The position numbers and the translations under genes were made by a program. From Leptasterias polaris (taxonomy: Eukaryota; Echinodermata; Asteroidea; Forcipulatida; Asteriidae), in the NCBI GenBank assembly GCA_037783415.1, contig JAZGTN010000164.1, positions 1,860,001-1,924,000 on the forward strand: 64,000 nucleotides of DNA, read 5' to 3'. The notes under the pieces were generated by a model. That model was given only the letters and a program-made list of their open reading frames with translations. It did no database searches and was not told the origin of the DNA. Shown here in pieces: positions 45,001-57,300 of the stretch. Numbering within the stretch: the stretch's first letter is position 1; each line of letters starts with the position of its first letter.

Positions 45001-45233
45001 AGTTTTCACCAAATCCTTTACCAGCTTTGTATTCAACAAACCCCCTTTGCCCTCCTTATGTCAATAATTGTAAATCTCTAAATGTTCCATCATGTGTCAT
45101 ATTGTAAAGAAAACAATTTACAGGGAGGGGATGTATCAGGGGTTGTTTGAGGGTGTGTCATACAGAATCAACAGTGATTGATAGTGCATGTCCCAAGCCT
45201 GTTTCAGGCTAATTAATTTTTTACTGAGCGCCC

Positions 45234-45239
45234 AATAAA
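45234..45239 (+). terminator. Polyadenylation signal AATAAA (collagen gene)
   Basis: Canonical hexamer 1.15 kb after the collagen stop, with GT-rich sequence 15-40 bp downstream. An alternative signal is at 44727-44732. Confidence 0.5.
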
Positions 45240-45258
45240 AGCTTTTATTATCAAATTT

Positions 45259-46428
45259 GATGTCTTGTGTGTACTTTGTTATTGCTTTTCTAATTGTTGC
45301 TTCATATTCTAAGTATTACAGGTCTTGTGTTTCTTGTCATAGCAAATTCACAATGCATTGGTGTTGTATTTCTGGTTATAAACAAAATGACAACAGAGTT
45401 ACGTCTTGCAGGCTACACATCAGTTGTACTTAAAAAGGACCATACTTTCTTCAATCTTCATTTCAGCAATTGTGTGTTTGGGCTTGACTTGGGGGGCCTC
45501 ATGTACGCTTGTAGATTCATAGTTAGTTGAGTTATGTTAGACAATTCTTCTCATGAAGAAGCCTAATAAACATAACTTTTCCCCAAAATACAGCAAAATG
45601 CGTCAGTAATACCTACTGCAATCTACAAGCATACATGAGGCTTCACACAGGTGAAACCTCCTGTACACTTGGTAGATACATAGGGAATTATGCTTGACCC
45701 TACAGACAAGTTAAGCCTCATGTACACTTCTGATTTAAAATCCGAGTTTTACATAACCCTTTTATCTTGAAGTTTCCCCAAAACAGAAGCACAGCAACAT
45801 CACAAGATATACGCAGTGTATTTCTGATCATACTATAGACAGTTTCAACTTGACGTCACACAGTGTAAAGTTGGCTCTCTTTAATCAATAATTTTTTTAA
45901 TGCACAACTATGCGTTATGGGTAAATCCCTTGCATGATTGGTCGGTGAGCGACTTAGCCAAAAGCCGAAACCTAAGTACCTGTAAAGATGGCGTATATCG
46001 GGAACTATCTATCAAGTAAATAAATTCAACACAAACAATAAGCGGGAGACTGATGTAACACGACACAGTAGATCTGTTTTAATAATCATGAGGTCGCTTT
46101 CTACATGAAGACAGCAACAAGACTTTCATCGACTGTTATCCACAACATAAAGTCAGTTTAACTTGAGATTAAACACCTTCAAGTCCATAAACCAATGCTC
46201 GTATTGTACTGCAGTAAAGTCATGAGCAAGCAGTGATCATACTTGCAACAGTTTTGTTCAAAATAAGGTTTGAGCACAAGTAAATCCTCCATGCCCAAGA
46301 GCTGGTTCCAAATTGTTAACAATGCTTACCTAAACTATTTCATAAAAAAGGAATGAAAGCTTACAAAATCCTGTCAAAAAACATAATCATCTTGTGATGT
46401 GATTCAAGGACTTCCAATTTTAGCTAAA
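45259..46428. other. Intergenic, collagen/PSMA2 tail-to-tail region
   Basis: No gene. 45833-46015 is a degenerate family A MITE (GTAAAGATGGCGTATATCGG, GAACTATCTAT). The rest is unassigned. Confidence 0.5.
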
Positions 46429-46512
46429 CTTTTCCCAACTGAATACCGGTTGAAGTTTATGAACGCCCGCAACAACTCCGGAGTGTCCTCTTTTGGTTGC
46501 AGTCAGTTGACT
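46429..46512 (+). repeat. Dispersed repeat, shared with 61135-61215
   Basis: TTTTCCCAACTGAATACCGG and GTGTCCTCTTTTGGTTG recur in the second copy with substitutions. Confidence 0.55.
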
Positions 46513-47239
46513 AGCTGAAGTATGCATTGTGTAGTGTGCACGGGCATGCACCTACCATGCTACACTTGGTTTTCCCCCATACAAAGAGGAACATATGTAC
46601 TGGAGTTCATGCTCAAAATCTCCCCTTTTCTGGGGGATATTGTGTTATCCCTGATTCCAGACCTTTTGTCCTTTGTTGTACAAACAAGGATTACGAGAGA
46701 TCAATAGGCAATAGGCTCCCACTAATATTAATCATTGTGTTCGGCATATGGGAGGCAAGTCCCGAGATTCCAGCGTACCGGTCATGGCTTATGGCCAAGG
46801 CTCGGCCAATTTTGTAAGATGGTAAGATGCCAGATAAGAAATTGATGTCATTTTTCAAGTCAAATTGTGTAAAAAAGTCACATGTACATATAAGACAGTC
46901 GTATCTTAATTTCTTATCGCATCAATAAATGACAACGATTCTTTGTTAAATATAAAACAAATTCAATTTTACTTTTGGGACTCTAAGTGTTCTTGTTAAA
47001 GAAAACAAAAAGTTAATCAGAATACAAACAAACAAGTCCCTGTTATTGTGCCTCACATTTGAAAACGAAAGAAAGAACAAATGTGAAAATGTACTTACAG
47101 CTAATGGTACAGCATGAACATAGCATCGACACAAGTCAAATGTCACATGCCACTACCATTACTCAGTTTCAAAGTTATATCTCCCAGCTCATTGTCATTC
47201 ATGAAGGCCACTATGCAATGAGAATTCATCTTGTTAAAG
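46513..47239. other. Intergenic, no recognised element
   Basis: A 96-codon and a 61-codon open frame overlap at 46522-46817 but resemble nothing I know and lack splice context. No repeat assigned. Confidence 0.45.
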
Positions 47240-47364
47240 AAAAAAAGTCTTTCGAGAAAGACTCTGCTTGGGTCGAAATATCACGCCATTAAATTTTTTT
47301 TTGCATTTATACCATAGGTCCTTTGGGTTGTTAAAGCAGTTTGCAACAGCTAATTCTATTTTCT
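47240..47364 (+). mobile_element. Penelope-like element 3' terminus
   Basis: TTTCGAGAAAGACTCTGC, GGGTCGAAATATCACGCC and GCAACAGCTAATTCTATTTT. Confidence 0.65.
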
Positions 47365-47561
47365 AGAGAATTCATCTTTAGGCAAACCATACGAAGTGAA
47401 ATAAAGCCCAGGTAGTGGCAAGTGTCAAATGCAGTAGATTTCTACCACGATGCAGCCATCTTTGCATGACTCCTAGTATACATCACCACAACTGTAGTGC
47501 TGATTCTCATACATGTAGAGGCACCAGACTATTTCCACTTTTTGCCTCGGTTCTAGGCCCA

Positions 47562-47731
47562 CATCCATACAGCTGCTTTTCAAAAAGAATTGCTTAGCAA
47601 TTTTTTGTTAAGCCAATATTAGCAGAGAACCAGTTACATAGTATATGTAACATGGTATTTTGGTTGGTAACCTGAGCAAGATTTTTCCGTGGTGAGCAAA
47701 TTTGTGAAGTTTTATAAAATTGGGCCCCAGT
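47562..47731. mobile_element. Palindromic MITE family B, copy 5
   Basis: Diverged: left CATACAGCTGCTTTTC, right TTTTATAAAATTGGGCCCC, core GTTGGTAACC. Confidence 0.65.
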
Positions 47732-47779
47732 CATACTAACTCATATGGATGAAGAAACAAAATGGCTGCATCATGGGTC

Positions 47780-48230
47780 TTAAGCCATGTCTGAATTAAG
47801 AGACTTTGGCTATGGCTACAGCTATGGTCATTGGCTATAGCGACAGTGTTGAAGAATAGGCCTTTTCAGCGATATAGCCATAGCCACTGCTGAAGCCGCC
47901 AATAGACCTTTCTTTTGTTGATAAACAAAGTGCGCTGGTTGGCATGGACGGCCGAATGTTAGCAAAACATTCAATCGTGTTAGAAAATGTTATGACCAAA
48001 TTCAACATTTTCTGTAAAGATTCATGAACTGAAATACCTTCCATGACTGGTTGATTTGTTTCCAACAAATTCAACACTATTTTTGAATATTTGTGTAACA
48101 CTGCTACAAACTATGGGTATCTGTTTTTGATTTGCAGTTATGGCTTTCCATAGTTTTCCAACCTTGGTTGGCAAAAACTCGGGCTGTGACGTTGCAATAG
48201 AGAGGTCTATTCGGACATGGCCTCATACTA
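47780..48230. mobile_element. TIR element family H
   Basis: Left AAGCCATGTCTGAATTAAGA and right ATTCGGACATGGCC are inverted termini. Inner CTATGGCTACAGCTATGG and GCGATATAGCCATAGCC also pair. It ends about 35 bp before the PSMA2 stop. Confidence 0.65.
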
Positions 48231-48263
48231 TAACGGTCTAGAGATTACATTACTAGGGGGTTA

Positions 48264-48380
48264 CTATGCTATCGATGCCAAGTAGTCTTTGACTTCTGTT
48301 GGATCCAGTCTTCGGAATCCCGACTCATTGCAGATACCAATCTCGATATTGTCTTCATTCATCTGACCCTCAAAGCTTTC
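48264..48380 (-). CDS. PSMA2: PSMA2 exon 5
   Basis: Acceptor TTAACAACAG. It encodes [20 protein letters not shown] and [16 protein letters not shown], then TAG at 48266-48264. Repeats begin immediately downstream, so the 3' UTR end is not defined. Confidence 0.96.
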   Translation of the reverse strand, partial: ESFEGQMNEDNIEIGICNESGFRRLDPTEVKDYLASIA

Positions 48381-51300
48381 CTGTTGTTAAGAGAACAAAC
48401 CATTAATAAAGATGAACACACACAAATATGAGAAAGCAACAAGGAAGCACTTCCAACTTGAACTATAACTATGTGATGCAATAGATTCTCTTAATATTTT
48501 GTCCAAACACAAACAATAAAACGATATTATTGTTTTAAAAAAGTAAAACAATAATTTATAGTCACAAAGCACTGTTGGTTGCTATATTATAAGTGCTGCT
48601 GTGACAAGAGTTGAAATCTTTACATCTCAACTTCACATAACGCCCAACTTCAAGTAACTATTGGATTAGCTTTGGCAAAATTCTGAAAATGGTTGGCGTG
48701 GGGCAAAGGCAAACAATGCAGAAATAGATCTCGTACGGATACGTTGCTTGCCTTCAAATACCCATTCAAAAATGAGGTGAACTTTCCTTATTAAATTGCA
48801 TTAATTCAAAAGATTGATTTTGGGTTGAACAAAGAAAAATTGACTAGAGCAGGATTTGAACCAACGACCTCCGGATTGACGTGCCGGCGCTCTACCAACT
48901 GAGCCACCTAACCCTATGTTGGCGGTCTCCCTATTTTGTCAATATCTTTGTTCAGGGGGTTATTATTTGATAATTCAAAAGATTATCACATTGCTGGTAG
49001 GAAATATGAAAAAACATTAAATCCAACTGAAATTTTTTCTTTGTTTTGACCATGAAGTGTAAAAACTAAAATGTGTAGCTATGTAGATTGAATTAAGATG
49101 CTTGTGTGTTGCAACTGAACGCCAGCCAGTTCACATGCTGTGTCCATTTTGAATCAATCGCTTTTTAGTGTTACCATTGTACTCAGCTTATTGTAGCTAA
49201 ATCAGTCAGGGAGAAACCCCTCCGAACAAAGAACCTTGTGCTAATATCTCTTACCTTGAGAGTGAGAATAGCCGTGTGAACAGCATCCTCGAGCTCCAGA
49301 TCCTCATTGTATCTCTTCTCCAGGAAGGTCTTGCCATTGATGTGATTCTTCCCCATGGCTGTGGCCTTCCATGGGAAATAAGCCCCCGATGGGTCACATT
49401 GGAACAGGAAAGGCTTAGCTTCATCCTCGTCCCATCCAGCTATGAGGAGGGAGACCCCAAATGGACGTACTCCACTAAAAAAAATTAAAAAAGGATGATG
49501 GATAAATTTTTCAGTAATTCATGTAACTTACATAGGAATCTCAAGTCAAGATTCAAAATAGATTACCTGACTTTCTGTGGTACCAGTGACACTACTTAAA
49601 GGCAAAGTACAATAAACTAATCTGTGAAAATTTCACTTTAAAAGGTGATTGTGTTTTTGAGATATTACCAAAAACCGGAGCAAATATGTCCTTGCAGGAA
49701 GAATAATCCCTATAGAAATACACAATCTGAGAAACGTTTCTGACAGAAATGTTTCTCAGATTCAAATTTGGGGCATAAAACCTGACATCTTTTTCCATAA
49801 CCACATTACTTCGAAGTGAAATGATTCTCAAAATGCGTTGTACTATCGACAGCTGCTGTTCTTCTAACCAAGTAAGTTTATATTGCCATTAATTTAAAAA
49901 GTGATTACCAAACCTTTCCTTTAAAAAACCCTTGCGTATGAAGTCACAAGCCCAAACAGCGCCCTCACTGAGGTCAATGAAGACCTATCATTTGCTGAGA
50001 GTTGTGCGCGGCGCATACATGTTTCCATTGTATGACCTTAGCGATGGTGGCCTATGCAAGGGGTCTTTTCACAAAAATAGCGCCCTCTACCAAATCGCTG
50101 AGTTCCATTGCTATCAATTGCACTCACTGTGATTCATGAAAACACAATTTATATGAACTTTACACTTGTAAGGTTTTTGAGTTTCAAAATACTAATGACT
50201 TTCTTATACATCAAATCATCCAAAAGAGGAATTAATTTTTAGAAAATATAAATGTTGCCAAGCTCAAAACATATATGGACCCCTGTACTTGTAACATCAT
50301 GGTTTGCTTACTGCATTACAGAAGTGCTGTAACTGGGTACTGCATATCTGCAGTTGTGCAGAGACACAATCGTTTCCCATTCTTCTGAAGACAATCAGAG
50401 CATACGGATCGAAACGTCGAGTTGTTAAACCCCTCATAGAGATAGTTTTAAGTACAAGATATCTCCTTAAACCTCACTAGACTAGACCACATGGTTCATA
50501 GCTAGATGACACTTACCCAATCTGTGTGTACTCCTGCATGACGTTAGCAACCCTCTGGACCAGCTGGGCCGTCGGAATCTGCTCCTGATAGGTCAAGAAG
50601 TAACCCTGGGCTAGCTTCCGAGCTTGTCGGATCATTAATCTGAGAAAGACAACATCAGAAAAGATTTAAATTTGTTCAATTTCATTTGCTAGTTTTCAAA
50701 TATGTTTCAGGGCAAGAAGGTATGCCCTTGTATCATATGTGATGTTCTAAGCCACAACCAGGCACCTCCTGCCAAAGCTTAAAACTTGCTTTATTTGCTC
50801 ATCAAAACGATGAGAAGAAAAGCTTTCAACCTAGGGCCAGTAGAGTATAGACAAAACATCACATCACATTGATACCAATTCTGATATTTTGGTTGTCTTT
50901 ACTCCATGCCATTTCACAATTTCTGAGGAAGTGACTGATTTTGACGTGTGGCATCAGATATTTGCAAGTTAAGGACAAATAAACCAATCTTATTGAAGCA
51001 CCTTGGGCATTGGCTCTACTCTCTACACCACCATAAGTGTGCCTCAAAATGCCACTGTTGTTGCATAGTTAGGTATGGGTTGGTTGCCTTGAGAAACACA
51101 CCAATGGTGGGAGGGTTAATAAGCCAAGTTTTTATGGAGGCAGGTGGGACACCACTAAACCAAGGGGGTGGGGGTACCACCCTACCCAAGTTATACCAAA
51201 GAGGCATCGAACGATTGACATCCTTTTTACATGTGGAATGATTTTCTTCTTAATTCCCTCTACAAATGTAATACACTATTCAATCCCCTACAACTTGTTA

Positions 51301-54300
51301 TATAGTTTGCTTTGTACAGCGCCCCACTGTGGTTTGTGATTACTGTAAAGACTGGGTTACAGCATTCTTTTATTACTCCTTGAAAGTGTGTTGACATCTG
51401 CTCCTTTTACAGATGGGCTCATAGTTCTTATTGGAATAGACCGTATCGAATATAACGTTACCTTTCAAATACCCACAACATGGCGTCTGTGAGTGTGAGC
51501 GTGTGCCATAGAAATCAAACCAGAAACGCTGATTGCATGCTTCATTGATACACGTTTAGACGCGCATACGGCCTGTCCTATGATATGGCCGCTTTCATGC
51601 ACTCAGCGTTCCTGGTTTGATTTCTATGGCACACGCACACGCTCACACTCACAGACGCCATGTTGTGGGTATTTGAAAGGTAACGTCATATTCGATACGG
51701 TCTATTGGTAGAAACGGTTAAACAGAAGTCACAAGTCGTCAATCCATTGGACCGCCAGAATGTTCCGCTAGACCGCATCATTGTGCCGAAGAACAGGAGC
51801 AATCCCACACGAGTGAATTTGCTCATTAGTATTCTGACATCGCAATGGAACACGGTCAACCGAACAGCACACGAGCACGCGCTAGAATACTTATTCGATC
51901 CAATTAGAACGTTCCTACCGCTCTGACTTTTGAGACACTTGCTAAGTTGAGTAGTCAGTATTGCCATAGTGATAAATATTGTGACATCACACTTTGCATA
52001 GTAATTCAGGGTTCTGCCCAGGATTTGTTTAGTGCCGGAATTTTTTTTTCCCCTAGTACAGTCAAGTCAATTTCCTTTCGATCGTGCACGGAGTGGTCAC
52101 ACACGTGCGCCCTGCAGCTGTGCCTTGAATGTAGGCCCTCAGTGCGCGCACGCCTTTACCGCCATGGGAAAACAATTTACAGCATCTGTAGCATGGTGCT
52201 TACTCTGCAGTTCATTTCCGTTGTATTAAATGCTGTAGAATAGGGTTCGCAACATGATGAGCGTAAAGCTATAATCAGCGTGACTGGAAACCATTGCAAA
52301 ATCAATGCGGGTTTCGTGCGTTGGATATATTATATTGTACATCGTAGCGGGAGGAATGCTCGATCCTGGATCATTAAAATAGACTCAAACCAAAGAAGTA
52401 GGCTACTCGAAACTTTGGATAAAACTGTTTACTGGTAAATAATTTGTTTTACACGTTGTTCAAAATATTTTGAAGGAAATGGGCAAAAAAAAGGGAAAAT
52501 GTGTGGTGGTCGGAAAAAGAAAAAATTCTGCGAGTGCCGGTCGGGGAATCATGAGTGCCGGTCGGGTTTTCCGGCACCGACCACCGTGGGCAGAACCCTG
52601 GTAATTAAGAGTGATTGGCACTTTGATAAACCTTAGCTCTTTGTGAAATCAGCCTCAGCACTTGCCACTGAATGAGGGGGTACGGGCAAGCTTTTAGCCA
52701 GGATTTGAAAATAGGGTGTCCAAATTTGACTGGATTGAAAAACAGGGCGTCCAAAATGTTGGGGTAAATTTTCAGCAAGCATGTACCACAGAACTATTAT
52801 TGCATTTACTGTGTACTCCACGTATGCTTTGGGTCTGGGCCGATTAAAGGGTTACAAAAAAAGAAATCAGCACCGTACAGCCCTAAGAATCGTAGTATTT
52901 CGCGCAGTGTTATTATTATTTTTAAAGTTTGGGCGGGGTCACGACTTTTTCATATTGATTTCCCCCGTACAAGAGTCGAGTTCCGGTATTCTATTTCTAT
53001 AGCCCGCGAATTATATACGAAACAATCGTTAACATTTCAACATACATGTACATCATGTACATGTACATTTACAGTGTACCACTACGAGGGATAGTTTGAT
53101 AGTGAGGGAGGTGAGCCTTCAATATTACGGTGTGCAGTGAGCATTCTTTATTAAACCTGCATTACCCATACTCATGGTGGGAGGTTCACACATACAAACA
53201 GACACGCACGTTTTGACTCATACACTGCGCATGTGCGATGTTCTGCAACATTAATATGCGCTGAAAGGTTGCCGGCAGCCAGAAAAGAGCGGGAATGACG
53301 TGCCTAGACTTGGTTCCAAGTCTGTGCTGCTGGTTTTTAGTCTACCTGCATTGCCTGAAATAGCGCCCTCTTGTGGATTAACCTCCGTCTTTAACCTACG
53401 AGTTAGAGCGCGTGATAGCCAATCTGCGGGGGGATTTTGTGTGGCTGATGCAGAAAAATAACCCTTATCTCAGACTTGAAATCAAGTCTACAACACGTGT
53501 GTCTCGAGTGCTGCCGATCTATCACACACAACCCTGGTATGTACACGATATGTACATGTACATACACAACGCTTTTTACGTCGACATACATGTACATGTA
53601 CATGTACTTTGTAAACTTGTCTACTGCGTGGCGTTTCACCGCTATAGTTTCTAAAGCCTTTGCGGTTGTTCAAGCCTTCCCACTAGTCGGGGGCACTGTC
53701 TGATGTTAAATTTGATCCCTTTGTCGGTAAACAATGAATGGGCGATCAGTATATTTAAGATAAATTGGTTGTATCTTGCATAAAATTACCTTCATTGCAG
53801 CTGGCAGGTAGTAATAGTTTTGGATTTGCGTTCGTTTTGCTTACAATTTCAGGTATTCGGATGTAATTTTTTTTTATTATGTACAAAAAACAGGGCGTCT
53901 TCAAGGGCGTCCGACAGTTTTTCGGGGCGTCCAAAAATAAAATAGGGCGTCCAAAAGACGCCCCGACGTATCGCTGGCTAATAGCTTGGGTACGGGTCAA
54001 CTCGGTCCGAGGTCAACTCAGTCCGAGTCAACTCGGTCTGGAGTCAACTCGGTCTGGAGTCAACTCGGTCTGGAGTCAACTCGGTCTGGAGTCAACTCGG
54101 TCCGAGTCAACTCGGTCCGAAGTCATCTCGGTCTGAAGTCAACTCGGTCCGAAATCAACTAGGTCCCAAAAATTTAATAAAGTGTGGTTGACGGGGAAGT
54201 GGCGGGACATATGCATCTCGACGCTGTATCTCAGAAACTAATAATATTCACCGTTTAAAAAAGACATCTTTCCGAAAGCATGATTTAGGTAAACTAAAGT

Positions 54301-57300
54301 GAAACAAAATGGTAGAAAATTAACTTTCCTTTGCAGTTTGTGTTAGACAATTTTTTCCTTTGCAGTTTGTGCAAGACGTTTTTTTATTCTGAAAATGACA
54401 CATTGACAATTTTGTTTATATTATTTTCAATCAAACATTTTTCTTAATTGTCCTACATTATTTATTTTGTTTGTATTAATTTACTGGAACATTTATCTCC
54501 TATTTTCGGAATAACAAAAAACTGCAAAAGAAAGTTCATTTTCTACGTTGTTGTTTCCATGCTTTTCGAAAGATGTCTTTTTTAAATGCTGGTTAATTAT
54601 TAAGCCCTTTTAATTTATGAGATTTCATAGTAAGCACACCATGATACTTATTTAATTTTTCGGACCGAGTTGACTTCGGCCCGAGATGACTTTGGGCCGA
54701 GTTGACCTTGGACCGAGTTGACTTCGGACCGAGTTGACCCTAAACCGAATGAGGCCATCCAGTTGAAACAAGAAATAAATAAATAAATAAATAAACAACC
54801 AAATAAATAAATAAACAACCTACCGATAATCAGGTCCCATACCACTGTAGACCATTCCAATATTCTTAGTGATCTTCTCTATCTTGCGGACACTATGCTC
54901 TTCATACAAGACTGATTTGTGCTTCTTCTCGGTTGCTATGACGACTCCATTAGATGCTTTGATACCAACAGAGGGCGCTCCTGCTGCTACAGCATTCAAG
55001 GCATATTCTATCTGTACCAGTTTGCCCGAAGGGCTAAAATAAAAACATCAACAAATTGATTAAAGACAGATAAAGAGTAAAGAAAAAAGTTGTTGCAATG
55101 ATGTACCTAGCTTATCAATCACTTGAAGTTCTGGATAAAATAATATTGGAAAAAATGAAACACTGCGCTGTTTTTATTTGTGCGCAATGTGTGAATGGCG
55201 CCTGTGTGCTGCGATGAAGAGGCAAGGTATTTTTTAACACCCCTTTTCACGGAATGGTTGGTCCGACCATTCATGTTCGCTAATGCATTGAGTGCTTTGG
55301 CAGCAAAACAACCGTGATTATTGCAAGGTAAAGTTCATTTTTTGAAGATGTTTTTGCATGCAACTCAACAAAAAGGCCTTACAAGCATTGTGAATGTATA
55401 TTAAGTGTGTTGGGAAAGTTTTAGTTGTGTAATACAATGGAAACTTAAGTTATTGCTGGCTAAAGACCGGAAAATGTTGATCTATCAATGACCATTTTGA
55501 AACTGATAGCGTTACGGAGGCCCAAAATGTTAGACCCCTATAACTTTAAGGCTGCCGTTGAAATTTTCCTCCTGGTAATGCTGCGCGCTACGCTGGTAAC
55601 GATTATCAACGATTCACTTATACAGAACATTGGTTGTTGTGGACCAGCATTGCGCCTATGATTGTATACGTGAACCGTTGGATTTGTTACCAGCGTAGCA
55701 CGCAGCATTACCAGCTCAAAAATTTCAACGGCGGCCATTTTGTTAACGGAAGGCGAGGATTCTGAAAACGGTGAGAATTTATCACTTTTTGCAATTTTTT
55801 TTTTGCGGAGTGGATTTTCTGGACCCAACCCGAGCTCGATGAGAGTATAAGGAACACATAGAGCCTAATTTTGGCGAGATCTGGTTTGGGAAATTAACTG
55901 TAGGTGCAGAAACGTGAAGGGAAAAAGGTTTCGAATAGGATTTTGTACATGTCACTCTATGAGGGTAAAGGAGACGATAGCGGAATGAACCTCATAGTTC
56001 TAGGAGTACCCGTCGATCATGCTGAGAGTCGGATCATGTATGGAGATTCAATAATAACCTGGGGCGCTAGATACGACCGATTATGTCAAAATTTCGAAAA
56101 AAGGAGTACAGCGCCCCAGTTACTGGGTCTAGTCACATATTAGCCCCACTTGTGTGGCCAAGGCTAGCTGAATCCTTGGCCACACGTCCCGACCATTTCT
56201 TTTTAAGCTAAGAAATAACCAATTAAATGGCGCATTATGGAGCATTCCCTACAGGCCAGTCGGCAGTTTAAACCAGCTGAATGTGTTCACCTGGCTCTTA
56301 GCTTGCCTTGGGTGTTTTGAATAAGGCCTAAAAAAAAAATATGTTATGTTGGCGTAACGGGCCCCCAAAAATAGGGTAGGTAGGTCGGATTTTTATTTTT
56401 TTATTTTTTTTTTCCCCCCCCCAATCTACGAAAATGCCGTAGTAATACACGATAACAAAATAGAACTTGAATTAAAATAATTTACATTGTAACAAACAAT
56501 TTTTTTTAACACGGAATAAATAGCCAAGTATTTTTAATATTGTATTTTAGCAGTCTGCGCCGTGCAACAGTCTAGGACGAGGCTATCATATTTTTCATTA
56601 AAGCAGCCTTGCGCTCGCCGACCAGACTTCCAAGAAAGCAGCCCATGTATTCACCATTGTGAAACGCTGCGCAGTATATTGGGAGTCGGGTACGCGACTA
56701 TACATGTAAAAGGTACAGTACATGGTGCATCTAGACAGCTCCGTATGTGTACAACACATGTGTTTACCGGGCCTGCGCAATTTTTCTGCATGTTCGTTGT
56801 CAAACATTGTGCACTCCAAAGTTCCACGCGCGCTAGACGCTATTCGTCAGACAATACACCAATGAGAAACGGTCAGAAATTGTTTCAAACGTATTTATAA
56901 CTAATTTATATCGATTTAATTATCAAATTTCTTCCCTTGAAAAAAATAAAAATATACAGGGTCGGCCGCATTTTTAGGGTCGGTCGGGTTACGCCAACAT
57001 AACATTTTTTTTTTTTAGGCCTAATCAAACAAATAAAATTTTAACAAGAAATTTTAAACGATTATTGTGCGACTTACTCCGAATTAATTTCCGCGATGTG
57101 TACTAAGAGCCGCCATTTTAGAATGACCCCAACAATCATGCGAATCGAATGCGACGTCATCGGCCGGCTGAGCTGTGGGCGGAGCAGTCACAAAGCAACC
57201 AATGAAATGTTCCCACCGACCTCGCTCCGCCCACAGCCCAGCCGGCCAATGACGTCGCATTCGATTCGCATGATTGTTGGGGTCATTCTAAAATGGCGGC

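Larger units (their letters stand above)
44083..45258 (+). other. Collagen 3' UTR (inferred)
   Basis: The UTR is taken to run from the stop codon to just past AATAAA at 45234-45239, which is followed by a GT-rich stretch (GATGTCTTGTGTGTAC) fitting a downstream element. An earlier AATAAA lies at 44727-44732 and would give a shorter UTR. A SINE-tail fragment sits inside at about 44906-44972. Confidence 0.55.

Noticed and set aside
56562..56900. 112-codon ORF as a transposase fragment
   Set aside because: No catalytic motif or family resemblance; it lies in a short non-autonomous element.
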